A stretch of DNA of 24,018 bases from Desulfobacterales bacterium (lineage in GTDB: Bacteria > Desulfobacterota > Desulfobacteria > Desulfobacterales > JASFBJ01): positions 1-24,018 of the forward strand of contig JASFBJ010000012.1 in assembly GCA_030149585.1 (NCBI GenBank), given 5' to 3'. Shown in pieces: positions 8,432 to 17,900 of this stretch (the first letter of the stretch is position 1; every line of letters begins with the position of its first letter). The position numbers and the translations under genes were made by a program. Under the pieces are notes generated by a model. The model was not told where the DNA came from. It did no database searches and saw nothing but the letters and a program-made list of their open reading frames with translations.

Positions 8432-10128
8432 TTAATATCTTTTCCTTTGATAACCTCGTTAAAGACAAGGCGGGTATAAGTATTAATTGAGGCATAAGAG
8501 CCCATAAAATAATCCAAAATAGAACCAAACAAATACAAATCTCCCGGACCGGCAAAATGGTCAAGACTGGTTCTGATCTTAATCTCTTGTCCCCTCATAA
8601 TAATTCCATTAATAATGCGGTCCTGGCTGACAGTTGTCACATCTTCCAGACCATCAATTCTTTTGTGGTTGGCAAGAATCATGGCCCGATCCCGACTGTC
8701 CTCAAAAAGATAGAGCCTTAGCAGGGCACTCAAATTTTCAACACTGCTCAAAGATACATAGTTAAGCGAAAGATGAGACAAGAGCCGCCATAATAAATTA
8801 TTTCCAAGAGGCGGCAGAGTGTTGGTGGTGGGCGGCCTGATATTGGAAAATTCCACAAATTGAGGAGAACTGCTCGTTGGCACCCGGATATCTCCGGTTT
8901 GCAATTTTTCAGCTAAAAATCCATTGGTGCACTGCAATTTAATAGAAAGGGTCTCAGTCACATGCAGATTTTCATCATCAGGATGGCTCACGCTCAAAAA
9001 ATGATCCAGCCCCGACCTGACCCTTGATTTACTGGTGGTTACCCGGTAAATAGCCTTTTTGCCGTTGCTGTCGGAAAAAAGTTCAAAGGGCTGATACTCT
9101 CTTTTACCGGCAGTCCCTTGCCTAAAGCCGGTTACCTTTTCAATCGTATAAATCTGAAAATGATTTTCATTGGTTCCTGAAGGATGAAGCTGATATTCGG
9201 TTTTACGATGATCCAGCCGAACAGGAGTTGCGTCAAAGGGAAAAATATTAATTATAGGGGTAGCTGATAAAACAAAATTCTCTTTTTTAATTCTGGGGGG
9301 AATAAAGGGTAATTTTTTAAGTTCAAACCTGATCTCAAATTGATCGCCCTGGCCTCTTTCCTGCCAGTGATCCATTCCAATAAGATCCAGAAACATAAAT
9401 TTTTCCGGTAAAATAAAATACTCCTGTAAAATGCGATAACCGGGAAAAGAGTTTGAAGGATATGGAATCAGGCTCTGTTCTTCTTCAAAACCGACCGGTT
9501 TCAAGTTTTCAGGTGGCAGAATTATTCCCTGTCCTGTTTCATTTGGTGTAATATTAATTTCTCTTACAAAATTGCGCAGCAAATAATAAATATCTGCCGC
9601 AACCGCAAGATCTCCTGCTACAAATAATCTTAATTTTTCTGAATGCCAGTCGGAAAGGGTCAGACCCTGAAGTTTAAACTTTAAAATAATCGCGGGCAAG
9701 CGCCCGGAAGATTCGACAAAAGCCGCGTCCAGCAATTCCAGAGGATGAACTATTGCCTTAAAACATGTCTGGAATAAACAAGATACTCCTTCTATGGGCA
9801 CTGATGCCAGTTGTACGCCGGCCGGGATTATCATAGATTGTTTAACAGTCTTCTTAGGGGTAAAGGCTATAATAGAAGTCGATGGAACCGCTCGCAAATA
9901 ATGAGGCCAAATCAGATGAACAAGTTCATGAATAATTTCAGGAAATTCATCATCCAGCTTTTCACGTAAAAGTCCGGTTAAAAAAGCAACACCTTCAAGC
10001 AGTCTTTCCACATCAGGATCAGTGGAATGTCCGCTTAACATGGGCGCCACTGCTGGATGAGCCCTTGAAAATTCAGCGCCCAGCTCCTTTAAATTAGCCA
10101 ATTCCTGTTGAAAATAACGGTTAAACAT
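8395..10128 (-). CDS. tssF: T6SS baseplate protein TssF (VasA/ImpG)
   Basis: A 577-residue baseplate wedge protein that pairs two-to-one with TssG. The N-terminus is diagnostic: FNRYFQQELANLKELGAEF, then AHPAVAPMLSGHSTDPDVERLLEG and LVHLIWPHYLRAVPS. The C-terminal half includes LLWRLLSHLSLNYVSLS and the terminal segment with FAGPGDLYLFGSILDYFMGSYASINTYTRL split over about residues 525-560, all conserved TssF features. It is full length for the family. The ATG has an AAGGGAAG site upstream and lies 31 bp after tssE. The 3' end overlaps tssG. Confidence 0.96.
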   Translation of the reverse strand: MFNRYFQQELANLKELGAEFSRAHPAVAPMLSGHSTDPDVERLLEGVAFLTGLLREKLDDEFPEIIHELVHLIWPHYLRAVPSTSIIAFTPKKTVKQSMIIPAGVQLASVPIEGVSCLFQTCFKAIVHPLELLDAAFVESSGRLPAIILKFKLQGLTLSDWHSEKLRLFVAGDLAVAADIYYLLRNFVREINITPNETGQGIILPPENLKPVGFEEEQSLIPYPSNSFPGYRILQEYFILPEKFMFLDLIGMDHWQERGQGDQFEIRFELKKLPFIPPRIKKENFVLSATPIINIFPFDATPVRLDHRKTEYQLHPSGTNENHFQIYTIEKVTGFRQGTAGKREYQPFELFSDSNGKKAIYRVTTSKSRVRSGLDHFLSVSHPDDENLHVTETLSIKLQCTNGFLAEKLQTGDIRVPTSSSPQFVEFSNIRPPTTNTLPPLGNNLLWRLLSHLSLNYVSLSSVENLSALLRLYLFEDSRDRAMILANHKRIDGLEDVTTVSQDRIINGIIMRGQEIKIRTSLDHFAGPGDLYLFGSILDYFMGSYASINTYTRLVFNEVIKGKDIKWPARIGDRLLV

Positions 10129-10159
10129 TTACTTCCCTTGTGTTAGGAACGAGGACGAA

Positions 10160-10573
10160 TTAATCTTTTAATTCAACCTTTCCGTCAGCATCAATCTGAC
10201 TTTCAAAAATAATTGGTTTTTTTTCTTTTTCCAGAGCCAGTTGGGCAATAATTTTAAAACTTAATGATAAAAGATCCTCATTATCCTGGACAAAAGAAAC
10301 CCGAACCCCTTTTAAGCGGGGTTCAAATTTTTGAATTGTTTGCCTGATTGATTTTTCCAGATTCCTTAAAGATTCCGGATATGAACTCATAAAATCAGTC
10401 ATATCCGGAATCCCGTAGTCATCGGCAATGGGCACACTTCCCTGCCTGGTGTTTAAAACCTTTTGCAAATGACGATGAATTGAGGAAATAATCATTTTCG
10501 AATCAGTCCTGGATCTGCGAACAGGATCTTTTTCCCTTGATCTGATTCGATTTAAAAGTCTCTCTTCGCGCAT
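10160..10573 (-). CDS. tssE: T6SS baseplate protein TssE (gp25-like)
   Basis: A 137-residue gp25-like protein that starts sheath polymerisation on the baseplate. Support: the opening RLLNRIR, the segment SIHRHLQKVLNTRQGSVPIADDYGIPD compressed over residues about 32-57, and the conserved I..TIQKFEPRLKGVRV stretch at about residues 78-92. These match the gp25/TssE pattern, and the length is usual. The ATG is 10 bp after the hcp stop with no clear Shine-Dalgarno, which suggests coupling to hcp translation. That could hold TssE, needed in few copies, far below Hcp. Confidence 0.93.
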   Translation of the reverse strand: MREERLLNRIRSREKDPVRRSRTDSKMIISSIHRHLQKVLNTRQGSVPIADDYGIPDMTDFMSSYPESLRNLEKSIRQTIQKFEPRLKGVRVSFVQDNEDLLSLSFKIIAQLALEKEKKPIIFESQIDADGKVELKD

Positions 10574-10583
10574 AATAATTCAG

Positions 10584-11108
10584 CTATGCCCCTGGTCCGT
10601 CAGACCAGGAATCGCTACCCGAAGTACCTGCTTTTTCATGGAGCCATGTAATATTTCCATAAGAAAATTTGACTTCATCAAAATGCCATAAGCGCTCATT
10701 AGAAGGATCAAGACAATTAGGTATATAGGTTTTCATCCCGGTTAATACTGCATCCTGCAGCTCAACTGAGTAGTAAAGCTCTGGGGCGCCCTCGTCATCA
10801 GTGCGGTAAAACTCAATTTTCACACTGTTGAAATGCGTGCCGTTTACAAGATGAAGATAAAGCATTGGAGTTGTTTTATCCACGAGTTTTGTGATAACAA
10901 AAGCTCCATGAATTCTTGATCCCGTAGCCTGACCGCTCTGGGGATCTACAGGCCGATTGACTTCATGGGAAAAACCTTCCACCAGAATTTTATCAACAAA
11001 ATTTTCTCCCTCTCTTTTAAAAGGCCCGATACTGTCCTGAGATGAAGCTCCTTCCGTCATGCTTGATTCTGTAGTTGATTCTAATGTTAAAAATGCTGGA
11101 TCCGGCAT
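10584..11108 (-). CDS. hcp: T6SS tube protein Hcp (TssD)
   Basis: A 174-residue Hcp, whose hexamers stack into the inner tube that is secreted on sheath contraction. It has the Hcp beta-barrel pattern: ILVEGFSHEVNRPVDPQSG, then ATGSRIHGAFVITKLVDKTT, LYLHLVNGTHFNSVKIEFYR and EVKFSYGNITW near the C-terminus. The first ~35 residues (S/T/E rich) extend slightly beyond the minimal Hcp fold. It is not fused to an effector domain. A strong GGAGG seven bases before the ATG fits the need for high output. It sits between tssC and tssE. Confidence 0.95.
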   Translation of the reverse strand: MPDPAFLTLESTTESSMTEGASSQDSIGPFKREGENFVDKILVEGFSHEVNRPVDPQSGQATGSRIHGAFVITKLVDKTTPMLYLHLVNGTHFNSVKIEFYRTDDEGAPELYYSVELQDAVLTGMKTYIPNCLDPSNERLWHFDEVKFSYGNITWLHEKAGTSGSDSWSDGPGA

Positions 11109-11136
11109 GGTATTACCTCCTTTTTATTGTTTTTTA

Positions 11137-12627
11137 TTATTCTTTATCCAGTTTTCCCACCAAAGACAGGGTGAAAAAAGCACCCATATATTTAAAATGA
11201 GGTCTTACTTTCAGGCCAACCTTATACCAGCCAGGCTCGCCCTCGACATCCTCAACAGTTACCAATGCTTCCCGCAAAGGCCTTTTACTTCTAATGGCCG
11301 GTGTGGTGTTGTCCTGAGCAGCGACATACTGCCCAATCCAGTTATTAAGCTCTCTTTTTAAATCTCCTTTTTCTTTCCAGCTGCCGATATTTTCCCGTTG
11401 AATCACCTTTATATAATGCGCCAGGCGGTTGGCCACAAACATGTACGGCAACTGGGTCCCCAGTTTATAATTTAATTCAGCGGCCTTGCCTTCGGAAGAA
11501 TTTCCGTAAAACTTGGGTTTTTGCACTGAATTAGCGGAAAAAAAGCAGGCATTATCACTTCCCTTTCGCATAGCCAGTGAAATAAAGCCTTCCTCGGCCA
11601 GCTCAAATTCCCGGCGGTCGGAGACAAGTACTTCTGTTGGTATTTTGGTTTGAATCGCGCCCATTGAATCATATTGATGCAATGGCAAATCTTCCACGGC
11701 TCCGCCGCCCATAGGGCCTATGATATTACTGCACCAGCGAAATTTAGCAAAACTGTCGGTCAACCGGCTTGCAAAGGCAAAGGCAGCGTTGCCCCAAAGA
11801 TAATCATTATGAGAGGCGGTCACATCTTCCTCGTAGTTAAATACTTTAACTGGATTGGTTTGGGCGCTAAAAGGCAGTCTGAGTAAAAAGCGGGGCAATG
11901 CCAGTGCCACATTCCGGGAATCATCAGACTCTCTGAAAGATTGCCACTTAATATACTGGGGACCTTCAAAAATGGATTTTAAATCCTTTAATTTCGGCAG
12001 CTCATTAAAATCATCAACACCAAAAAATTGAGGACCTGCTGCTGCAACAAAGGGGGCGTGGGACATGGCTGAAACACTGGCAATATTTTGCAGCAGTTTT
12101 ATGTCCTGGGGGCCTGGTCCAAAATCAAAATTAGCAATTATATTGCCATAGGGTTGACCACCGAACTGACCGTATTCAGCAGTATACACAGTCCTGTAAA
12201 GTCCTGATTTGGTGATTTCCGGGGCATCCTCAAAATCTTCCAGAAGATCGTCCTTGCTCACATTAAGCAGTTCAAGCTTGATATTTTCCCTGAAATCGGT
12301 TTTATCAACCAGATATTTAAGGGAACTCCAGGAAGATTCAAGTTTCTGAAAATCCTTATGATGCAATATTGCATCAAGCTGCCTGCTTAATTTTTGGTCA
12401 ATTTCCGCCACCATATCATCTATGATGGCATTGGATATTTTATCCACCTTTTGTCCAGGCTCAATAAGCTGGGCAATCAGGGCTTCTACTCCCTTTTTGG
12501 CCATTGAATAACTATCGTCAACGGGCTTTAGCTTAGTAGCATTTACAATATCATCCAAAAGAGAAGACGGCTCTAATGCCTGTTCTTCTACCCGCGGAGC
12601 CTGATCTTTTTCCATTTCATCTGCCAT
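11137..12627 (-). CDS. tssC: T6SS large sheath protein TssC (VipB)
   Basis: A 496-residue sheath subunit. TssB/TssC heterodimers form the contractile sheath that ClpV recycles. Family segments seen: ILHHKDFQKLESSWSSLKYL near residue 90, EYGQFGGQPYGNIIANFDF near 150, SHAPFVAAAGPQFFGVDDF near 190, LLRLPFS near 250 and, at the C-terminus, LTVE-type and VRPHFKYMGAFFTLSLVGKL strands. It is full length. It starts 14 bp after tssB with a GGGG-type site about 7 bases before the ATG. Confidence 0.97.
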   Translation of the reverse strand: MADEMEKDQAPRVEEQALEPSSLLDDIVNATKLKPVDDSYSMAKKGVEALIAQLIEPGQKVDKISNAIIDDMVAEIDQKLSRQLDAILHHKDFQKLESSWSSLKYLVDKTDFRENIKLELLNVSKDDLLEDFEDAPEITKSGLYRTVYTAEYGQFGGQPYGNIIANFDFGPGPQDIKLLQNIASVSAMSHAPFVAAAGPQFFGVDDFNELPKLKDLKSIFEGPQYIKWQSFRESDDSRNVALALPRFLLRLPFSAQTNPVKVFNYEEDVTASHNDYLWGNAAFAFASRLTDSFAKFRWCSNIIGPMGGGAVEDLPLHQYDSMGAIQTKIPTEVLVSDRREFELAEEGFISLAMRKGSDNACFFSANSVQKPKFYGNSSEGKAAELNYKLGTQLPYMFVANRLAHYIKVIQRENIGSWKEKGDLKRELNNWIGQYVAAQDNTTPAIRSKRPLREALVTVEDVEGEPGWYKVGLKVRPHFKYMGAFFTLSLVGKLDKE

Positions 12628-12641
12628 ATCATTCCCCTTTC

Positions 12642-13142
12642 CTATTTCTTATCGTCTTCCTCTTCTATTTTTAGCTCTTCCAGTAATTTCGCGCGGGCAT
12701 CATCGTCTTGAATCATTGCCTGAATTTTTTTTCTGAATTCAGGACGGTTACTCATGGGGCCTTTTAATGAATTTAATGCATCTCTCAATTCAAGCAGCTT
12801 ATTTAATTCCGAGGTATTCTTGACGACCTGTTCAGGATTAAAATCTTTCATTGATTCAAAATTAAGAGAGACAGAGATCTCCTCGTCAGGATCGCCGGAG
12901 AGTTTATTGGCAACATTAAGATCCAGTTTTAATTCCTGGCCTTTCATAACCTCGTTAAAATTATCTTTATCAATATTAATGGGCTCTCTTTCTTCTACCA
13001 TCCGTTCATCTTCCTGCATGGTAAAATCGCCCATAATAAGCAGCTTGAGAGGAAGTTCGATCTCCTCTTTGGCATCTCCTGTTGCCGGGCGATATACAAT
13101 ATTGACTCTCTCCTTTGGAGCGACTGAACCTTCTTTAGCCAT
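12642..13142 (-). CDS. tssB: T6SS small sheath protein TssB (VipA)
   Basis: A 166-residue TssB, the partner of TssC in the sheath. Diagnostic segments: VNIVYRPATGDAKEEIELPL, KLLIMGDFT (near residue 45), the SVSLNFESMKDFNPEQVV motif near 105 and the LLELRDALNSLKGPMSNRPEFRK stretch that follows (written here only as landmarks at about 125-147). Normal length with a charged C-terminus. A near-perfect AAAGGAGG precedes the ATG at optimal distance, so the sheath genes are probably translated strongly. The gap from tssA is 34 bp. Confidence 0.96.
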   Translation of the reverse strand: MAKEGSVAPKERVNIVYRPATGDAKEEIELPLKLLIMGDFTMQEDERMVEEREPINIDKDNFNEVMKGQELKLDLNVANKLSGDPDEEISVSLNFESMKDFNPEQVVKNTSELNKLLELRDALNSLKGPMSNRPEFRKKIQAMIQDDDARAKLLEELKIEEEDDKK

Positions 13143-13176
13143 ATCTTCCTCCTTTAAAAATCAGTTTATAAGATAT

Positions 13177-14805
13177 TTATCCATTTAAGCAAAGGGCCTG
13201 TGCTGGATCAAGTTTTCCAATCCGGTTTAAAATAATGTCGGCATTTTTCTTGACCTCTTTATCAGGATGCGCTCTATATCCATTCCAGACCAGCTCTAAA
13301 CCCTCTAAGGCCAAATCAGGATCCCACAGCTCAAGCCCATGGATTTCAATAGCGCTCATAATTTCTTCCAGATGAGGCAAGGCCATTGACGCCTTTTTAG
13401 CCTCCAGAATTATTCGGCAAATAGCTATACGCCATAATAAAACTTCCCTTTGGGAGAAACTGGTCTGCATTTTTCCATGCAATAAAGCAACAGCTTCCAC
13501 CAGCTTCTTTTTTCCAGCCAGCTGACGCGCTTTTTGGATCACCTTCTCAATTTTTTTATTGAAATCACCGCGCAAAGCATTTCCCGAAATTATAGTGGAA
13601 TCAGCAGTAAAACTTGAATTGCCGGTTCCAATTATTTTAAGCCACTGTCTGGTTGCGTCATTTGCAAAGGGCTTTCCATCTGAAAATGTTAAATTTTCAA
13701 GACCTGCCACACGCTGAAGAAAAAAAGCTGTTTCCTGACAAATTACTTCATTAATTATCTGGTATTTATCCCCTGACATTGCCGCAGCTTCAGCAGAATA
13801 GCGATTTAAATCAAGCCAGAAAATATATTGGGTTAAATACCGTTCAGCGGTCTTTAGCAAAGCCGGCCAGTTTTGATTCTCCTTTAATTTCTTTATTGTG
13901 TTTATTGCCTGATTATCAGGAGAAATAATTTTGGTTTTAGAGTCTGTTTCAGGCGGCGGATTTTCAATGGTAAGCCAGATTCCAATCCTCCGGCACCGAT
14001 AAGCCAGTAGATTGGCAGGATCAAGTTCAGTTAGAATTTCCGAGATCTGCCTGAATTTTAAACGATAAGTATCAATGGCCTTTTGCGCTGACCGGACATC
14101 GCCGACCTTTTCCTTTTCTAGTGCATCGGGTTCTGATTTAACAGGCTTTGGTTCAGGTTGTTTTGCCGCTTGTTCAGCCTGAACAGGTTCAACCTGTTTA
14201 ATTTCGGTTTTTGGCGGAGGTTCCGGGTTTTCATCATTTGCTGGAACTTCATCCTCTTTCTTTTCTTCATCTGCTACAGGAAATTTTTCAATCTGACGCA
14301 AGATTGGTCTTAACAGGGGCGCCTCAGACATATTCCGATTAAGAATTTCTCCCATTTGATTTATAATAGACTGATATTTTTCAATTTTTTCAGAAGTCTG
14401 AGGTATGGTTTCCATTTTTGCCAAGGCAGTCCCGGTTTTTTCCAGCCACCATTCCAGAGCTCCCAGACGTCCCCTCATTCGTTTTTTAGGTGGAAATAAC
14501 TTGTCCCAGTATAAATTAATCAGATCATTAAGAACTTTCAGACCAGTTTCAAAACCATCCATTTGATGAAGATGAATCTGGGCTACCGCCAGATAACTGG
14601 CAACCAGGAGATCTTTTGACTTATCTGCCAGGATAGCAGCCGCAATATTTGAAACATTTTTCCAGTCAACCCCGCTTGCGGCAGATGGAGAAGCCAGTTT
14701 ATCAATTTCAGCCTGAAGCTGTTCAAATTCCAGCTCATAGCGTACATCAATTCCTGTGGGCTTATCCGAACTAACAGGCTCTTTACCAAGATTTATCAGA
14801 TCCAT
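13177..14805 (-). CDS. tssA: T6SS cap/assembly protein TssA with VasJ-type C-terminus
   Basis: A 542-residue TssA, which primes or caps growth of the tube and sheath. The N-terminal ImpA_N-like domain covers about residues 1-165 and includes SKDLLVASYLAVAQIHL and LINLYWDKLFPP, the core of this family. Residues about 172-235 form a P/E/K/Q-rich, probably disordered linker. The C-terminal ~150 residues look like a VasJ-type extension: VLLWRIAICRIILEAKKA, then LPHLEEIMSAIEIHGLELWDP. This puts it among the longer TssA proteins. It is separated from tssM by 84 bp, the second largest gap in the operon, and preceded only by a weak AGAG site. Confidence 0.9.
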   Translation of the reverse strand: MDLINLGKEPVSSDKPTGIDVRYELEFEQLQAEIDKLASPSAASGVDWKNVSNIAAAILADKSKDLLVASYLAVAQIHLHQMDGFETGLKVLNDLINLYWDKLFPPKKRMRGRLGALEWWLEKTGTALAKMETIPQTSEKIEKYQSIINQMGEILNRNMSEAPLLRPILRQIEKFPVADEEKKEDEVPANDENPEPPPKTEIKQVEPVQAEQAAKQPEPKPVKSEPDALEKEKVGDVRSAQKAIDTYRLKFRQISEILTELDPANLLAYRCRRIGIWLTIENPPPETDSKTKIISPDNQAINTIKKLKENQNWPALLKTAERYLTQYIFWLDLNRYSAEAAAMSGDKYQIINEVICQETAFFLQRVAGLENLTFSDGKPFANDATRQWLKIIGTGNSSFTADSTIISGNALRGDFNKKIEKVIQKARQLAGKKKLVEAVALLHGKMQTSFSQREVLLWRIAICRIILEAKKASMALPHLEEIMSAIEIHGLELWDPDLALEGLELVWNGYRAHPDKEVKKNADIILNRIGKLDPAQALCLNG

Positions 14806-14843
14806 TATTTATCTCTTTTTAATCCACAAATATTATAAATAAT

Positions 14844-14915
14844 AAATTACAACCTTTCCCTCAGACAAAGTATAAAACCGATTTTTTGATCATGGATCCC
14901 AACAGGTTGTAATTT
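14844..14915. repeat. 12-bp inverted repeat spanning the tssM stop codon
   Basis: AAATTACAACCT at 14844-14855 and its exact reverse complement AGGTTGTAATTT at 14904-14915 are separated by 48 bp. One arm is inside the last codons of tssM and the other in the gap before tssA. It has no T-run, so it is not an intrinsic terminator. It could form a long-loop stem in the mRNA between the membrane-complex genes and the tube/sheath genes. AT-rich sequence makes some chance repeats expected. Confidence 0.5.
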
Positions 14916-17900
14916 GTTGCGGAATATTTCCAGGCACGGCATGCAAAAGCCTTAGCACCGGCTTATGCCCTGTAAATTTATATTTTACCGTTATATATTT
15001 GATCCCCATTCGCTCTAATGCCAGTGCTTTATCGGAAAATTCATTGGTGAAAAATACACGTTTTCCCTGTTTAAAATCATTTAAAAATTTTGGAAATGCC
15101 TGATATCCAGTATATTTTTTATTTAAAACCAAATTACCAACCTTTATTTGAAACAGCACATCACCACAGTTTTGCATAGACCAGTTAAAAATTTTTCCAA
15201 CTGGATATTGCTGGTTAACAAGACGCAAATTTTTTGAGGCACATTCCAGTTCCAGAATTGTGGCATGGGGCTTTATCTTTGCATCTTTGTTCACATCCGT
15301 TGGATAAGCCTTGACAGACACGCTATAAGATTCCTTTACTGGTCTTGCAGCTTTTGCCCCTTTTGTCAAATATCTCATAAAAGATTTATCAAAAGCCACT
15401 TGTTTGCCAATAACTTTTTTCGCGTAATAGCCCTTGCGCAAAGTACGGCTGATAAAAGGACCGGCAACGCCTGTAACAAATCGAAGGGCATAGCCATCTT
15501 TTCCCATCAGCAACCTGTTTAAATCCTGTTTAGCTGAAACATCCTGGATTTCCAGTAAAACATCCTTTTCCCAGACATTTTGCAAATAACATGCAGTCTC
15601 TTTTAATATAAACTCATGAAAATAGTTGAAAGGGCCTTGCATCAAATGCCAGATAACCTCTTCTTTATTTTTATGATAGCCTACAGTTGTTTTAAACTGA
15701 TTCAACCCGTTCTGAGCGATGAAAAAAGGCGATTTACTGGTAACTGGATCATCCTTATAGATTGCGCTGCCCATTTCAAAAGCTAAATTCCGTGAAAAAA
15801 CAACCTCTTTAATCTTAGCAAGCGCCTCTTGATAGGTTAATAAAGCTTTGGCGGAAATAAGCAAAGATTCCTGATTAAGACGGGAACCGGTTTTTAGACC
15901 GGTTTTTTTCTCAACCCTTGCCATAGTGGATTTCACCTTGCCGGCAGCCTTTTCAAAGATACCCGCCTGTTTTGATTTTTCCGTTTGCATAAAAGCCGCC
16001 TCCTGCCGAAGCGTTTCAATCTCAAATATCAGATTAAGCCACGCCGGAGAATCGGATTTCAGTTCTATAACTGTTAAGGCCTCAGCCATATCTCCAAGCA
16101 AAGAGAAATAGGGGCCTTTATTTGATCCAACCTGGGTTGCAATTTGTTGCCAGTTCTTGGGATCCTTAAAATATTTTGGCCCATCATGAAAAGCAGCCGC
16201 GAAATCATACCACCTTTTAATATATTCCTGGGTATACCATTTCTTAAAGGCCTGTTTCTGACGGGCAATTATCAAGGGATCAAACAGAGCAGCTTCAATC
16301 TCATCAAGAAAATTATCAATTTTTTCCTTGCCCTGGGTTGTAAATGCTGCTGAAATCTCTTTTTGGGCTATTTTACGCTCTGGTTTACGCTCTGGTTTAG
16401 TCGCTGGTTTAGGCTCTGATTGATCTGAAATTTCAATACTCTGCCAATAATCGTTTAATAACACAGGTTTTAATCCAGTATCAGTTTCAGCCCAAATAGC
16501 GAGCCAGTTTAGATTTTGGCCATTAATGGTCAAAATATGTTTCAGCCAGATTTGCAATTGATTCATCTGCTGATTTAAACGGCTCTTATCATTTTGCCAA
16601 ATCAAAGAGTATAGATATAAATGAGATATTTTATCTCTTATTTCAGGAATTAATGTCTGATTAGATCCGATAAGCAATGGATCATAAACCGGCTGGGATA
16701 TTGCCTGTAAATCCATCAAAGATCGTCCATCAATTTCAGCCCGCAGCAAATTAATCCGCTTTACAAGGTGTGCAACCTGGATGCCTATAAGAGCCGATGG
16801 TGTCTTTGTTGAAAAATTTGTTATGCTTTCCGCCATCTTCTTGTCAAATGAAGCCAGGAAACCATTTGAGAATTGTTTGATATATTTATCTTTTAACTGA
16901 TTTTCAACCTGAATGCTCTCGGTCAGTCCAAACCTTGGAATCCACCAGCTCCTGTTTTGATTTTCAACCTTTATAACCGCCTCGCGAAAACGATCCATTA
17001 GAATAGTATCAGCCAATAATTCGCCTGATAGAATCTGTGGCCTTGAAAATTGAGTTGAAACATCGCGCAGTGTTTTTAAATTCTTTACAAAAGAAAAACT
17101 AAGAAGTCCGCACATTGCAATACATACTGCCAGCCAGCCAGTTAAGCCAAGATTTTTAGTAAGCCGGCTCCACTCCAGCTTACGCTGAGTGGGCACAAAT
17201 AAACCCCTGTCACGCGGCAAGATTTTGGCAAAAAAATCATGCAAAAATATTCCCTTATTGGTTGTGGGTCTTACTTCCTGATCCTGAATTAAACCAAGCT
17301 GGTTTAAAAAATGAGAGTACGGAGTTCCCTGCCGACAGCCACTGCTGAAAAACAAGCCCCTAAGCAAGGCTGTTTCCTGAAATGGATTTTCCTGAAAAGC
17401 GCCTTTGGCAAAAGCTTCCAGGCCTGTTTTAATCTTTTCAAATTCTTCTGGAAGAAAAATCAGGCTGGGCCCTTTTTGCCATCTGCTCTTTTTTTGCAGC
17501 AGTAAAAGGCGTAAGTCCTTTAATTTTAGAACTATAGCATCAATCCTGCTGGTTATGAATCCAATAATATCCTGAGAAAATTTATCATTTATAACTCCCA
17601 TGGCCTGGTCATGGCCGCTTTCCCCAAGGGCTTCACAAAAACTTGACATACCTTCAATAAGGTCACATTTAGTCACCAAAAGATATATTGGAAACCTTGC
17701 TCCCATGACCCGCATCAGTTCATCAATGCGCTGCCGGATACTGTTGCCATCGGATTCAAGTTGAACCAGGTCTGCTTTGAGCAGTTTGTCTGCCGCAATT
17801 GTTACCACCAGCCCATTGAGCGGTTCTTTTTTTCTATATCTGCTTAAAAGTGATAAAAATTTTTGCCACTCATCTTTGTCCGGGCCTTCATTCACTGGAA

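Noticed and set aside
12754..13188. Plus-strand open frame of 144 codons opposite tssB
   Set aside because: It covers a certain tssB, is serine rich and shows no coding support of its own.
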